Part shown: positions 20,388 to 33,195 of the stretch, one piece after another
Layout: each line of letters opens with the position of its first letter
Numbering within the stretch: the stretch's first letter is position 1
Assembly (NCBI RefSeq): GCF_009727055.1
Contig: NC_052350.1
Location: 19,856,104-19,920,103 of the forward strand
Reading direction: 5' to 3'
DNA length: 64,000 nucleotides
DNA from: Benincasa hispida
Lineage: Eukaryota > Streptophyta > Magnoliopsida > Cucurbitales > Cucurbitaceae
Notes under the pieces: model-generated
Databases searched by the model: none
Told to the model about the DNA's origin: nothing
Seen by the model: only the letters and a program-made list of their open reading frames with translations
Translations under genes and position numbers: made by a program

Positions 20388-22142
20388 TGTTGGGTTTTAT
20401 GTCCTAAAACTTGTGGTATGTAAACAATGGAGCTTATTCTGAAAATTCAGTAATGGTGTTATTGAATAGATCTATTGCTTGAATAGAAACCGAATAAACC
20501 TAAAAATCCCTTGACTATTGAATGAGTGCTTGAACTTTATGTGGAGACATAAAGGTGGATCAGGTTCGAGTAAATAGTCAAAATGATTTATAGTATATGG
20601 ATAAGGTTGGATACCGTATTTTGGTAACACTATTGGATACGACCTGCTCTGTAGTTGTTACAGGGAGTTGTAATGTGCAACAAACGAAGTGATCCTAATT
20701 CGATCATGTTGGACATGAGGAGTGGGGGTGTCCTTATGTAAAAGAGTTTGTACAAGATTGGACCACGGAATGAGTCACTCTTACTTTATAATGATGTTTA
20801 CTGTTTAAGACTGACTACTTCAAAGCGATGACCTAGGTAACTTGACCTTAATCCTGAGCTAACCATGAACTCCTGTTTATCTAGGATTGCCCTTAGATTT
20901 GCATAGGTGAGGGTTGGCTTAAAAGCGCCAACTCAATATGACTGCCATTTAAGGGGTAAGACTGGATAGATAGGTGAGGTCATAGGGTGCAAGAGAGAAT
21001 TTATTCCTACCCGCTTTAGGAATAGTAGAGAGGTTGTTCACTTAAGTGCTGATTCTAGGGCTTGAACAAGAGATCCCACCCTCTCATTTGGCATGAGAGG
21101 GACCCAGTTTTGTGATTGGATCACAAAACAATTGTTTATTAGGGGATCAGTGGGGACTTAAGGAATAAGAGGTATTTACCGTGGACATAATATATCTACG
21201 GTGAGGGGAGTTCATATATGGACTTTAGTGGGGTGACCCATTGGTTAATGAATTGGGGTTAGAACAGTCTAATGAGTTTAGCCGATTAATCTCGGATCAT
21301 TGGAGCCCATGATCTGTAGGTCAATGATGTCCTCCTACTAGCTCGAAAATGGATTAACTCTAGAGTAGTGTGATAAGTTAATTTGAAACGTTCAAATTGG
21401 AATCAAACGAAATTGGAGAAAATATATTTAAATATGATTTAAATATACGAAGATGGATTTGTGTAAAAATTAATTTAATATTAGATATTAAATTAATTAG
21501 AATTATTTAAATTGTTTAAATAATTATTTATTAATTTTATTAGAAAATTAATTGATGAAATTAATTTGTAAAATTATTTAATTTTGATTTTAGAAATAAA
21601 ATATGATTTTAAAATCAAAATAATTTTTGGAAATTGAAAAATAACACAAAATTGAAAATGGGTTCTTCATCTTTAACTAGCTTACAAGGAACCCACCTTC
21701 TGCTTTGGTTTACTCCAAGCATGAGTTGCATCCCATACAACAAATCTCTTTACATGATAGTCTGCAATATATTGAAGAGATTGGAGTGAAGAAAGAAGTG
21801 ATGAACCGACTGAATTTTTGCTGAAAAATTTGGATGAAGAAGGTGTTCTTCAATGGGTTGGTTCGGTGAGCTTTCTCCATATTCCTTTTAATTCCAGCTT
21901 ATTTTGAGTCCCACAACTCAATCTAGAGCACCAAGAGGATAGTAGGGAAGATCTTGTGATGGTCTACACAAGGATTTAGAGGATTTAGCAACTGGAAATG
22001 GAGATTTCCTTGGTTCGGCCAAGGTATGTTCTTGAAACCCATTATACTCTGTTTTTAACATGTTTCTTTTCAACCAAAATTAATGAATTAGAGTGCTTAT
22101 GGATCCTGATTTCTTCCACTGTGTGATGGTGTCGATCTAACA
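20388..22142 (+). repeat. 5' LTR of the gag-only copia
   Basis: Starts TGTTGGGTTTTATGTCC and ends GTCGATCTAACA, 1,755 bases. It aligns with 25285-27080 throughout. The 3' copy has about 80 extra bases near 26065-26150 and a mutated 3' terminus, so the two LTRs have diverged noticeably. Confidence 0.9.
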
Positions 22143-22144
22143 AT

Positions 22145-22156
22145 TGGTATCAGAGC
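22145..22156 (+). promoter_or_regulatory. Primer binding site (tRNA-iMet type)
   Basis: TGGTATCAGAGC, three bases after the LTR end. It is complementary to the 3' end of plant initiator methionine tRNA and is the usual minus-strand primer for plant copia elements. Confidence 0.92.
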
Positions 22157-22446
22157 ATCTTATAAGCATTCAGATCAGATTAATTTTAATTTGGTGGGGT
22201 GTTTTGTATGAAAATATGAAACTGCTGTAATAATATGGTTTTATGAGTTTTGGCCTTTAATTTCTCTTTTATTTCCTGTTTAAATTTGTATTTGGCTCTT
22301 GCTTGATGAGCTTTAATGTCTTCCCAAGTTTTTATAATTTATTTGGAATCATTAGAATTAAGCAGTAATTAGAAAAAACAAGCGAAGGAGCCGAGCTGAA
22401 GATTCCAGACCATCAGCCTATACTCATATCGTCATTGAGCTTTAGT

Positions 22447-23072
22447 AGCTAAACGATCGTTTAGCTTCATGCGTTAGACGATATGAAGAAAAAGCTAAAC
22501 GATCGTGTAGGTTCAGGCGTTAATTGTTTAGGTGTTGTGCGCTAGATGATCGTCTACCTCTGAAGCTAAGCGATGCGTTGTATTGCTATACGATGGAACT
22601 ACACGATCGTGTAGCTTCGGGTGGGAGCTAAGCGATGCAGTAAAGAGCTATGCAATGGTGCTGAGCGATCGCTTAAATGATCGTTTACCTTTGATCAGGA
22701 GGTAAACGATGTAGTGAAGAGCTACGCGATGGCGCGATGGTGCTGAACAATCGCTTACATGATCGTTTACCTATGAGCGACAGCTGAGCAATACGTCGAT
22801 TGCTATGCGATAGCACTAGGCAATCGCTTACCTCGGGTGCATGCTAAACGATCAAGACATGGTGCTAAACGATGGAGCTATGCGATAGTGTTTGACACTA
22901 AGCGATCGTGTAGCATCCTCCGACAATAGATGATGACACTATATGATAGCAGACGAACACTACATGATCATATAGCTTTGTTAAACGATAGGCGTTGGTT
23001 GCTAAACGATCAAGCAAACACTAAAAGATCAAGCCAATTGCATGACAATAGTCGTCATTGCTAAACGATCAG
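22447..23072. repeat. CGAT-palindrome array in the copia leader
   Basis: Dozens of variants of GCTAAACGATCGTTTAGC over about 630 bases between the primer binding site and gag, for example CTAAACGATCGTTTAGC at about 22449 and AACTACACGATCGTGTAGC near 22590. Spacing is irregular, about 10-30 bases, and both half-sites are often present, giving self-complementary words. It has no open frame of interest. Its position matches the arrays in the other two copia elements, so it is a feature of the family leader. Confidence 0.85.
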
Positions 23073-24010
23073 ACTTGGCGAGATTTTGAGTGAAAGTAAG
23101 AGAAGTCGGTTCGACCGGTTCTCTATAGGTTTGGTCTGGTTCAGCTTCAAATGGTTTGTGGTTGGTCCAGTTCAGTCTCTGCTGGTCTTGTTCAAGCAGT
23201 TTTAGAGCGGTTCGAGCGGTGTTTAAGCTGTTTTTGTAATAGTTAGGCTTTTGCTTTCTTGTTTTTGCCAAAACTAAAATCATATCAGTCGTGTTTAATT
23301 ATTTATGCATTGGATGTATGCTATAATTAAATAAATCTTGTATGTGCATATAGTATATCATTTAGATTGAAAATCCCACCATAGGAAGCATGCAACCTGC
23401 ATTGAAAGTATGTTATAATTTGTTATAATATATAGTATGCATGTTAGGGTTTCTTATATTTAATATAAATGTTATATTAGATATTGAATGCCTGTATGTT
23501 GTGGATGTTTAGCATGTCTAAAGTTTTATAAGCTGTTATAAAATTAGGTTAGACATTTAAAATCCATAACGAAGAACTGTTGTTGGCTCACGTAGGTTAA
23601 CTACTTGTTTTAATTAGTTAAAATAGGTCGTTAAACTTGTAAAACTAGGGTTACAAACTCAACCGGTATATAATCCTGTCGAAGGTTGGGGGTATTTAAG
23701 TTGAGGATAGACGGAACACCTCCTACCTGGAGATTATGGCCGAATAATTGAGCGTTGGTAACAAGTTTTATGAGTATCTCTGAGCGATGTGAGGTAATAA
23801 AAGGGTTTATCGCTTAGACATCATAGGTTTAAGTCCATTTATAAGAGTTATACTTGGATAAACTACATAGACTTAGGGTTATTTTTATTTAGCCAGAAAA
23901 GAACCTAAGTATAAGGTTATCCAAACATTAGATTTGTGATAGACCATTTGCAGTTTTGTCTTAACTGAGGACTGTCCTCCCATTCCTAGCTCTAACACAA
24001 ACCAAAATTT
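23073..24010 (+). other. Copia leader between array and gag
   Basis: Non-coding leader sequence. It includes a GGTTCGACCGGTTC / TGGTCCAGTTCAG stretch at 23105-23230 and otherwise AT-rich DNA. No gene seen. Confidence 0.5.
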
Positions 24011-24011
24011 T

Positions 24012-24650
24012 CGGGATGTATATGAAGATGGGTCAAGGATAATGATATAGCCTATGCTTATATCCTCACCAGCTTATTTGATGTGTTGACAAAAGAAGTA
24101 TGAGGATATGAATACTGCCAAAGAGATTATGGAATCTCTATGAGGGATGTCATTAAGTACGTTTACAACAGTCGCATCAAAGTGGGGACCAATGTTTGTG
24201 AACATGCCCTAGACATGATGGCCCACTTTCATATGGTAGAAGTAAACGATACTCTCATGGACGAGAGAAGTCAAGTTGGTTTTATTCTAGAATCTCTTCT
24301 GAAGAGTTTTTTGCAAATTTTGAATGCATTAATGAATAAAATTTGACTACTTTACTTAATGAGCTACAGGCTTACCAGATAATGTTGAGAACAAAGGGTC
24401 TGATGCCAGAAGTAAATGTTACTACTGCAGAGAAGTGAGGAATCTCCTCCAAGCCTGAAGTTGCTTCCTCTTCAAAGAGTAAGAGTATTCTTGTGAAGAA
24501 AGGTAAAGGGAAAGGGAAGAAAAAGCCTACTGGATTGAAAGGCAAGGATAGCGCTGCAAAGGGAAATGTTTCCATTGCAACGATGAAGGGCACTGAAGGA
24601 GACACTGTCCTTAATATCTTGTCGAGAAGAGAGCAGAGAAAAGGTAACAA
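24012..24650 (+). pseudogene. Copia gag remnant
   Basis: It reads AYILTSLFDVLTKEV (24050-24100) and, in a shifted frame, IKYVYNSRIKVGTNVCEHAL then DMMAHFHMVEVNDTL, the UBN2-type gag domain of copia capsid proteins. It continues with a basic KGKGKGKKKP linker. At 24560-24625, in another frame, a zinc knuckle CFHCNDEGH-RRHC is visible with its Trp codon turned into a stop. Frameshifts near 24135 and 24555 and several stops make it non-functional. Gag normally forms the virus-like particle and the knuckle binds RNA. The pol that should follow is missing. Confidence 0.85.
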
Positions 24651-25284
24651 GGCTAACCTGACCCTAGGACCATTTGCTCAGCTCATCCAGTGAGAGAAGT
24701 TGCTACTTGTTTTTTAATTGTTAAATCTTGAGTAGAACAAATTGTATATATTTTTGGGATAAATGAAATGTTCATTTTAAAAAATTATGTTTGTTCTAGC
24801 AACCTCTGTTGAGAATCAAATTGTTAAATGCCATTTGTAGATATTCGGATATCTAAATGGCTAGATCAAAGTATAAAAAGTTTAAAGATTTCTAGATCTG
24901 ACTGTTAACAAAGAGTTGTTGAGACAGGTCAGATGCATCTTGCTCAAAGAGTTGAGAGTAGCTCAATGTAGTGGGAGGAAAATGTGCTTCCTGGCCATTA
25001 TTGAGATTAAGATGCAATCCGCTTATAGTTTTATCTAAAGCCTATTGTATACTAAAATGTTTACAATAATTCTCTCGGCTAAAGTGTTTAAGAATTACCT
25101 AGTAGGACTAGGAATACTAGATAACCTAGGGCAAGTGGGAGAAATATCGAGTATAGAGTTACCGAATGATAAAAGATGGGTATGAGATGCCCTAGTTTAT
25201 TGCATTTCTCTATAGAACTCAGAAACTCAATCTTATATATCGGATGTATAAGTTACCACTGGAGTTTTAGTCCAAGTGGCAGTT
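24651..25284 (+). other. Post-gag interior and polypurine tract
   Basis: Sequence that normally lies at the extreme 3' end of the interior, with GGGCAAGTGGGAGAAAT at about 25130 and the degenerate second tract CCAAGTGGCAG at 25272-25282 immediately before the 3' LTR. No pol-derived motif can be read. Confidence 0.65.
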
Positions 25285-27080
25285 TATTGGGTTTTATATC
25301 CTAAAACTCGTTCTATGTAAACAATGAAGCTTATTCTAAAAAATTCAATAAAGGTGTTATCGAATAGATCTATTGCTTGAATAGAAATTCAATAAACCTA
25401 AAAGTCCCTTGGCTATTGGATGAGTATTTGAAATTTATGTGGAGAAATAAAGGTGGATCAGGTTCGAGTAAATAGTCAAAATGATCTATAGTATATAGAT
25501 AAGGTTGGGTATCTTATTTTGGTAACACGATTGGATACGGCCTGCTCTATAGTTATTACAAGGAGTTGTAAAGTGCTACAAAGAAGTGATCCTAATTCGT
25601 TCATGTTGGACATGAGGAGTGGAGGTGTCCTTGTGCAAAAGAGTTTGTGCAAGATCGGACCACGAAATGAGTCACTCTCATTTTATAACATTGTTTCCTG
25701 TTTAAGATTGACTATTTCAAAGTGATGACCTAGGTAACTTGACTTTAATCCTGAGCTAACTATGAACTCCTGTTTATCTGGGATTGCCCTTAGATTTGCA
25801 TATGTGAGAGTTGGCACAACAGCGTCGACTTAATATGACTGCCAATTCACGGGTAAGATTGGATAGATAGCTTGGGACATAAGGTGCAAGAGAGAATTCA
25901 CTCCTACCTGCTTAGCATAGAGGTTGTTCCCTTAAGTGCTGATTCTAGGGCTTGAACAAAGGCTCCCGCCCTCTCATTTGGCATGAGAGTGACTCTGTTT
26001 TGTGATTGGATCACAAAACAATTGTTTATTAGGGGATCAGTGGGTACTTAAGGAACAAGAGATAATTGCTAGGGTAAAACAGAGATTTGACCCAACCATT
26101 ATTACGAACAACCTGTGAAGGGTTGACCTACTAATTATGGTTATATCGAGTGGACATAATATATCTACATTGAGGGGAGTTCAACTATGGGCTTTAGTGG
26201 AGTGACCCATTGGTTAAAGAATGGGAGTTAGATCAGTCTAATGAGTTTAGCCGATTAATCTCGGATCGTTGGAGCCCATGATCTGTATGTCCATGAGGTC
26301 CCCCTACTAGCTCGGAAATGGATTAGCTCTAGAGTAGTGTGATAAGTTAATTTGAAACGTTCAAATTAGAATCAAACGGAATTTAAGAAAATATATTTAA
26401 AATGATTTAAATATACGAAGATGAATTTGTGTAAAAATTAATTTAATATTAGATTTTAAATTAATTAGAATTATTTAAATTTTTTAAATAATTATTTATT
26501 AATTTTATTAGAAAATTAATTTATGAAATTAATTTGTAAAATTGATAAATTTTGATTTTAGAAATAAAATGTGATTTTAAAATCAAAATAGTTTTTGGAA
26601 ATTGAAAAATTACACAAAATTGAAAATGGGTTTTTCATCTTCAACTAGCTTAATAGGAACACACTTTCTCCTTTGGTTTACTCCAAGTATGAGTTGCATC
26701 TTATGTAACACATCTCTTGGCATAATATTAAAGAAGTGATGAACCGATTGCATTTGTGCTTAAAAATTCGGATGAAGAAGGTGTTCTTCAATGGGTTGGT
26801 TCAGTGAGCTTTTTCCATATTCCTTTTGATTTCAGCTTATTTTGAGTCCCACAACTCAATCGAGAGCATCAAGAGGATAGTAGGGAAGATATTGTGGTGG
26901 TCTACACAAGGATTTGGAGGATTTAGTAGCTAGAAGTGGAGATTTCGTTGATTCGGCCAAGCTATGTTCTTGAAACCCATTACACTCTGTTTTTAACATG
27001 TTTCTTTTCAACCAAAATTAATGAATTAGGGTACTTATGGATCTTGATTTCTTTCGCGGCGTGATGGTGTCGATCCAAAA
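25285..27080 (+). repeat. 3' LTR of the gag-only copia
   Basis: Starts TATTGGGTTTTATATCC, where TG of the LTR start is mutated to TA. It ends GTCGATCCAAAA, where the terminal CA is lost. It is followed by ACTAT, the target duplication. Confidence 0.88.
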
Positions 27081-27110
27081 ACTATAACAGTTGTAAAGAT
27101 TTGAGTAAAT

Positions 27111-27604
27111 ATGTCAATACGCCGTGAAGATTTAGTAATTTTTTAACCTGAAAACTATGGGAACAATGATATTGACGTAGAACTTGATGAGTTATTTGGA
27201 AATGATAAAAATGCAGAACATGACCTTGAGTTGATACTGTCGAAGATGTTCACCCAAATAGATTGGGACATTACTAATTCAACCTCTGAACAAAGGTCAA
27301 CATTGGATGAAAGGAATATTTGTGTAGATAATTCTTGTTCAATAGAAAAAAAAAAATGTGATTTGACATTAAAGAAGATTTACAATTTGTCGTAAAAAAA
27401 TACTACATGAAAGAACACTATGAGATTGTCGTAGTAGAATCGAACCAAGGTATTTGGTATGAGAGATATAAACAGTGAAAGGATGGTTGTGATTGGAGGT
27501 TATGGGCATGTCGGCATAAAACTCATGGGATGTTTGAACTTACTAAACTTGAAGAGGAGCACTCATGTTTGTACTCAAAATTGACACATGATTTGAAATC
27601 AAAA
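27111..27604 (+). pseudogene. Mutator-like transposase N-terminal fragment, copy A1
   Basis: It begins MSIRREDLVIF, then a stop, then NNDIDVELDELFGND and FTQIDWDITNSTSEQRSTLD. After a shift at the A-run near 27350 it continues EHYEIVVVESNQGIWYERYK and CDWRLWACRHKTHGMFE, the MuDR N-terminal DNA-binding region of plant MULE transposases. It ends in a junction back to GACTAATTTTGTGTTAAC, so it is the first unit of a tandem duplication. The copia element lies just upstream. Confidence 0.85.
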
Positions 27605-27654
27605 TATAGACTAATTTTGTGTTAACTATAACAATTGTAAATATTTGAGTAAAT

Positions 27655-28540
27655 ATGTCAATACGTCCTGAAGATTTAGTCATTGTTTAATCTTAAAATG
27701 ATGGGAACAACGATATTGACCTAGAACCTGATGAGTTATTTGAAAACAATAAAAGTGCAGAACTTGACCTTGAGTTGATACCGTCAGGGATGTTCACCCA
27801 AATAGATTGGGACATTACTAATTCAACCTTTAAACAAAGGTCAACATTAGAGGAAAGGAGTAGATGTGTAGATAATTATAGTTCAATAGGAAAAAATGTT
27901 ATTTGACATTAAAGGAGATTTACAATTGATCGTAAAATAATACTGCGTGATAGAACACTATGAGATTGTCATAGTAGAATCGAACCAAGGTATTTGGTAA
28001 GTGAGATACAAACAGTGGAAGGATGGTTGTGATTGGAGGTTATGGGCATGTCAGCATAAAACTCATGGGATGTTTGAACGTGCTAGACTTGAAGAGGAGT
28101 ACTCATGTTTGTACTCAAAATTGACACAAGATCATTCACAGCTTGATTCAAATTTTATGAGTTGAAATCAAAATATGGTTAGAGTTGACCCTGGGGTTCC
28201 TGTGGCCTTACTCTAAGAAACAATTTAAAAACAATATGGGTATAATGTTACTTACAAATGTGTGTGGCACACAAAGAGAAAAGTATTGATTGTTGTAATT
28301 GATGATTGGGAGAAGTTATATTCAAAGCTATCATATTGGTTGAGTGTTGTTGTCCATTACAATCTTGGCACACGATCGAATTGGTATTTTCTTCCGTCTG
28401 ATGTGCCAGATACGACTATTTTTTGGTTGAGTTTCTGGTCCTTCGGTCCTACAAGAGAAGGGTTCAAATATTTTAGGCCATTAATTCAAATTGATGGAAC
28501 TTGTCTCAACATAAAGTATAATGGAAAATTATTGATCGCC
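27655..28540 (+). pseudogene. Mutator-like transposase fragment, copy A2
   Basis: Second unit of the tandem duplication, starting MSIRPEDLVIV then a stop. It carries the same MuDR N-terminal region (EHYEIVIVESNQGIWY, CDWRLWACQHKTHGMFE, DHSQLDSNF) and continues further than A1: the frame from 28262 reads VWHTKRKVLIVVIDDWEKLY, then WSFGPTREGFKYFRPLIQID and GTCLNIKYNGKLLIAW, the start of the MULE transposase DDE domain (the IDGT aspartate is present). At 28541 it is cut by the end of a gypsy LTR. Multiple stops; inactive. Confidence 0.88.
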
Positions 28541-30027
28541 TGGCAGGCTGCCGGATTCACAATCCTTCGTGAACTCGCGCCTATGCAAATGATATTTATA
28601 TGCACCAAACCGACTACTTACACTAACTTGTAGTACAAGCGGCAAGTCCAGGGTCGAACCAAAAAGAGCCGATTTGGATTCCTCGAGAATTGACACTTGT
28701 AGGAAGTAACCAAAGGGTGCGGGGGGTGGGGGGATTTATGAAAATTGTGAAGCAAATTGTAGAAAACGAAAGTGCACGATGCAAACGGATCTGTGAATAA
28801 TCAATTGAACAAAATACTTAGCTTGGGTAATTCTAGTTTAATTAATCTCTTTTCAATGCTATCACAGACTAATCAAAAGAAACGTGAGAATTTTTAAATT
28901 AAAACTGTCTACTCGATTAGAATCCTAACCAGTAATCCATAAAATCAAGTTAGTTAAAGGAAAAACGAGAATCCTCAACCAATCAATCAATTAATAGGCA
29001 TTAAGATTTAAGGCAAAGTTAAGCCAAATAATTGATTTCCATCGTCTAACCAATTAGTCGAGCGAGATTTATCTAAGTTAGAAAGTAAATGCTTACTAAA
29101 TTGAATAACAATTTAACACAACAAACTAACATGACCCATGCTTCTAAGTGAAAACAATCTAATAATTACAAATTAGGGCTAATCAAAGCAGTAAATTGTA
29201 CATGCATAGCTAATTTGTCAGATTATCCCGTACAAGACAATTGAAGAATGTGCTCAAGATAAATTCTCATAAATTCATAACAAACTCACAGAATTACATA
29301 ACAAGTCTCAAGAATCGATCAAAATGAAACTAAACCAACAAACCCAAGCTAAGTTTTTACCCTTTAGCCATGAAAAGTGTTCAAAAATTGATACGGAGCT
29401 CAAAGGGGAAGGAATTACTACAAAATCATGTGAAAATGGGGCTAAAATCGAGCTGGAATAGGACAGTGGCATTCAAAATCGAGTGTTTCAGTTGTAATGT
29501 CATCGGCTGACCAAATTGGCCCTTTAACACTGTGGCACAAATTGGACGAGCGTTGGGCGAGCGTCACAACACTTCTTTGATGCTGCATTGTGTGTGCACC
29601 GAGGCTGAATGTCCGTAAAACTACGTAGCATTGCAAAGCTCTGGGAGAGCATTGCAACATTGCCTATTACGTCCTAGAGCATTGGAGGTGCAGTGTTGAC
29701 GAGCGGTGCGACGGTGGTGTTGGGGCATCTCCGTAGTGTTGCAACGCTGCCCTGCGTCCAAGTATTTTATTCAATAGCATTGAGCTAGCATTGGACTTAG
29801 GTATAATGAGAGTGTTGCAGCGCTCGACAGGGCAACAACCTTCTTTCCTTCATCATTTGGTCATTTTAGCTCCCAACTTCATCATTTTAACACCTTTTTG
29901 TCCCGAATACTTAATTCGAATACTTGTACATTCGAGTCCTACAAAATTATAAATTTAGTCAAATTAAGTAGCTAAACAACCTCGAGTTAAGTAGAAGAAT
30001 ATAGCACATTTCCAGTGCTATCAAACA
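28541..30027 (-). repeat. Probable 3' LTR of the gypsy element
   Basis: On the minus strand it starts TGTTTGATAGCACTGG immediately after a purine tract (30028-30037) and would end CAGCCTGCCA at 28541, exactly where the Mutator frame breaks. The second LTR is missing, so the low-coordinate end rests only on that junction. Confidence 0.55.
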
Positions 30028-30037
30028 CCCCCATCTT
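30028..30037 (-). promoter_or_regulatory. Polypurine tract of the gypsy element
   Basis: The minus strand reads AAGATGGGGG directly before the presumed LTR start, the expected plus-strand primer site. Confidence 0.55.
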
Positions 30038-31500
30038 AAATCTTGATCACCCTCGAGAAAGTTAAGCAACCATGCAAAAAAGAAACAGTTTGTTAAACTA
30101 GAATGTTCCTTACTCAAACCTCAACAGTCAACTAGAATTAATTTCACAATCGAATAGGTAGTCAAAAAACATTTCATCATTTCAAGAACGGTTTGAAAAT
30201 TCATTTTAAGATTTGTTATGCATGTCCATGCTCAAAGTTTTTTATTTCGAACAAGAGCGAACCCATAATGGCCTTATGAATCTTCCGTTTGTTTTCCTCT
30301 ACACTTGCTCGATGGTTCCAAAATTAGTTTTTCTAAATTCAAAGTGGTAATGTCATCAAATTGGATTGGTTAAAATCTAATCATCCATCATCCTTAGTGC
30401 ATGATTTTCCTTCTCTTTTTTTAAAGCGCAAAGGGGAAACGTAATTTAAGAAATCGACTTTCGTTTTGGCTTGCCCACACGGGTGTCATGCAAGTCATCC
30501 AACCCGGACCAATTTTCTTTCAAAAGTGCCAGAGCTTACTCATTCTTCTAGGATACTTTAGCTTAAAAGGAAACCACGGGTGTCATGGCCGCCCCAGTTT
30601 AATCATACCCTTGAAGAAGAGGAGTAGACCCTCTATACATGCATACATGAAAATTCTCATTTTTTTTTTTTTTTTTGGACTAGGGGACAATGATATTAAT
30701 TGACTACATCTCAAAGCATGCATTACTAAATTAAACCGTGGAAAGACTGACATCTATCACCAAAGCCTTATCAGAGTTACAACAAACTTATGATCTCATA
30801 ATTCAATTCTAAGCAAGCATATTGGGTCAAGATAGATATGCAAAGGGCATGAAGATGTAATAAAAAAAATTAAGTATAATTTTCAAAAACATCATGAAAA
30901 ATATGAATCCTTTCATCCAACATATCCTCATGCAAAATCGATTCATACGAGTGTGTCATAGACTAGTCATTGCAAGGAACAAAATAGTAAGAAAAACTAC
31001 ACAATCAAGTAAACATTACCCGAGCATAGCACTGAAGGGCCCCAAATAATATCATCAGAAAAAAAAATTCAGCCCAATAATCGCCTAAAATTCCAAACAA
31101 CCCATCCACAACTTTTAAAATGCACATTCCTCAATGTGAGCAAAATAAAGCATGAGGGATAAAATACTTCCCTGAACAATGGAGTGAAGGAATGATATCG
31201 GACACTCGAATCAACTCTTTTTCACCACAAATACTAGCAAAACAAGAATGATAGAAAGAATTAGGCTCAACAAAAATAAAAGAAAAAAAATACTGAATTG
31301 AAATCTATACAAAGAAAGCAAGAAAATTTAAAGTCTAGTTACCTCTAGGAAGCACAAATATTTATGGTCAATTGCTCGACCGTGACCTATCTTTTGTCAA
31401 GGTGAATAAAAATTCTCGTGTTTCTTAAGTCCCTTCTTGGATAAATCAATATACTCTGATAAGCTAAAATGCTTCTCATCTTCAGAAGAGAACCGGGTAG
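30038..31500 (-). other. Untranslated 3' interior of the gypsy element
   Basis: Long non-coding stretch typical of Athila/Tat elements between the last frame and the 3' LTR. It includes an 18-20 base T run near 30660. A 71-codon plus frame at 30488-30703 is not recognisable. The RT to integrase region that should lie upstream of this is absent. Confidence 0.5.
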
Positions 31501-31501
31501 G

Positions 31502-32662
31502 TCAAATTTGGATTTTTTTGGAATATGGTAAAGAAAATAAAGCATAAAAAGACTCAAATGACTCTAAAAGGCCCACATAAATAACGAACGCAATAGACTC
31601 ATGAGGACTAGGAGAATAAAACTCAAATATGTAGGAAATCTTAGAGGATAAAATAGGGTGAGGTCTTTCGACCTCTAACTCTATCAACTGGATCTCGTTA
31701 GAAAATTTCTCCATAACCTCACAAAATACAAAACATGGATTTCTTTTCTCAGTCAGGTTCTTCAAAATAATTGTTGGCAAGGTCTCAGCTTTTCCCAAAT
31801 AGGCAAACTTCAAATGGTCTGGAAGCACTTTCAAGTCTACTTCAGGTGCCTGCAAAACATAAAGAAATACCATGTCAGATGATTCATTGTCAGAATAAGA
31901 GTGCTTACATACCGGTTTAATCATCAATAAAGCAGGAAGCTCCATAACCGAAATCAAGTCTCCTGAATCATCCTCATCGTCATCATAAATGTCCCATATA
32001 ACTTTTTGCTCAAAATAGTCAAATACATCAATCTGACACAGAGACTGTTCATGCCCTACAATGGAAGATTTCATATCATTGAAAACATTAAACTTAGTTA
32101 TCTCACCATCGAACTCGATAGACAAATTGCCCTCATCCACATCAATCTTAGTCTTAATCATCCTCATAAAAGGTAGACTAAGCAAGATGGATGCAAATGA
32201 AATAGATATGGACTCTTCTATCTTAAGATATAAAAGTCAACAGGGAAAAGCAAACCATTAACCTGAATTAGGACATCTTCTATGACTCCTTATGGGTGTA
32301 TAAAGACCTATCAGCTAGTTGAATCACAATTTTAGTTCCAGTTAGGTGTTTTAATTTTAATTCTTGATAAACTGAATAAGGCATGACATTTATTGATGCA
32401 CTTAAATCTAGCATGACCCTATCAATTTTCTTTTTTTCTATGATGCAAGGGAGAGAAAACATACCTGAATCCTATTGTTTTCTAGGAAAATTTTTTTGGA
32501 CAATTGCAAACACAAATTGTCATATTTAGGAATTTTCTTGACGGCATCGAGGAGAGGAATATTTATCTCCACCCTTCTGAACATCTCTAGAAGCTTTTTC
32601 TCCTTGTCTACCATTGGTTCTTTTGACCTTGCAAGCCTGGAAGGAAAAGGCGCTTTAGGCAT
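31502..32662 (-). pseudogene. Gypsy protease region and beginning of pol
   Basis: Reading from high coordinates: PKAPFPSRLARSKEP and INIPLLDAVKKIPKYDNLC (32440-32660), the linker typical of this branch. Then MFSLPCIIEKKKIDRVMLDL followed by SASINVMPYSVYQEL (about 32340-32462), the retroviral-type aspartic protease. The usual DLGASIN motif reads DLSASIN here, so the glycine after the catalytic loop is changed. A 227-codon frame (31502-32185) then carries LKVLPDHLKFAYLGKAETLP, which in relatives lies just before the reverse transcriptase. After that the homology stops, so RT, RNase H and integrase are gone. Confidence 0.8.
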
Positions 32663-33195
32663 GTACGCATCTAAAGGAGGATAAGGGTGAGAAGATACTT
32701 CCTATTTATGTTGTGGTGGTATGACGTTAGAATTTGAAGAAGAAGTTCCAAGGCTTTCCAATTCTAGCTCTTTTGACTTAGGAAGTGGCTTCAACTCCTT
32801 ACCACTCCTTAACGTTATTGCACTTACATTTTCTCTAGGATTTTATTCTGGCTAAGATGGGAGTTTGCCAGACTGTCTCTCCAAATTATTCATCGAGGTG
32901 GCTAGTTGAGAGACGGATCCCCAAAGCATTAATGGCACTCTGAAACTTAAAGTGATTATCAGCAAGACTTGTAACCATATCTTATAAGCGCATACCTGAA
33001 CCAGCTGGGGCTCTATGACTAAGTTGAGCCTGCTTGTTCTATCCTCCCCATTTGAAGTTTGGGTGATCTCTCCACCTAGGATTGTAAGTCTAATTGAATG
33101 GGTTCCACTGTCTATTTGTCCATTGAAATTATAGCCTCCAATAGCATTTACCTCAGGAATTGCTCCTTGTAGAGCACTTAGGCAAACGTCAGTTG

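Larger units (their letters stand above)
20388..27080 (+). mobile_element. Copia LTR retrotransposon with gag but no pol
   Basis: Two LTRs (20388-22142 and 25285-27080) bound a 3.1-kb interior, flanked by the 5-bp duplication ACTAT at 20383-20387 and 27081-27085. A perfect initiator-tRNA-Met-type primer binding site follows the 5' LTR and a purine-rich tract precedes the 3' LTR. The interior holds a CGAT-palindrome array, then a decayed gag, then 3' sequence. No protease, integrase, RT or RNase H can be found. It is either a deletion derivative or a gag-only non-autonomous family mobilised by relatives. The empty site is visible in the tandem copy near 27605-27640. Confidence 0.9.

Noticed and set aside
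28630..28660. tRNA-like T-arm (AGTCCAGGGTCGAACC)
   Set aside because: No acceptor, D or anticodon arms can be folded around it; it lies within an LTR.
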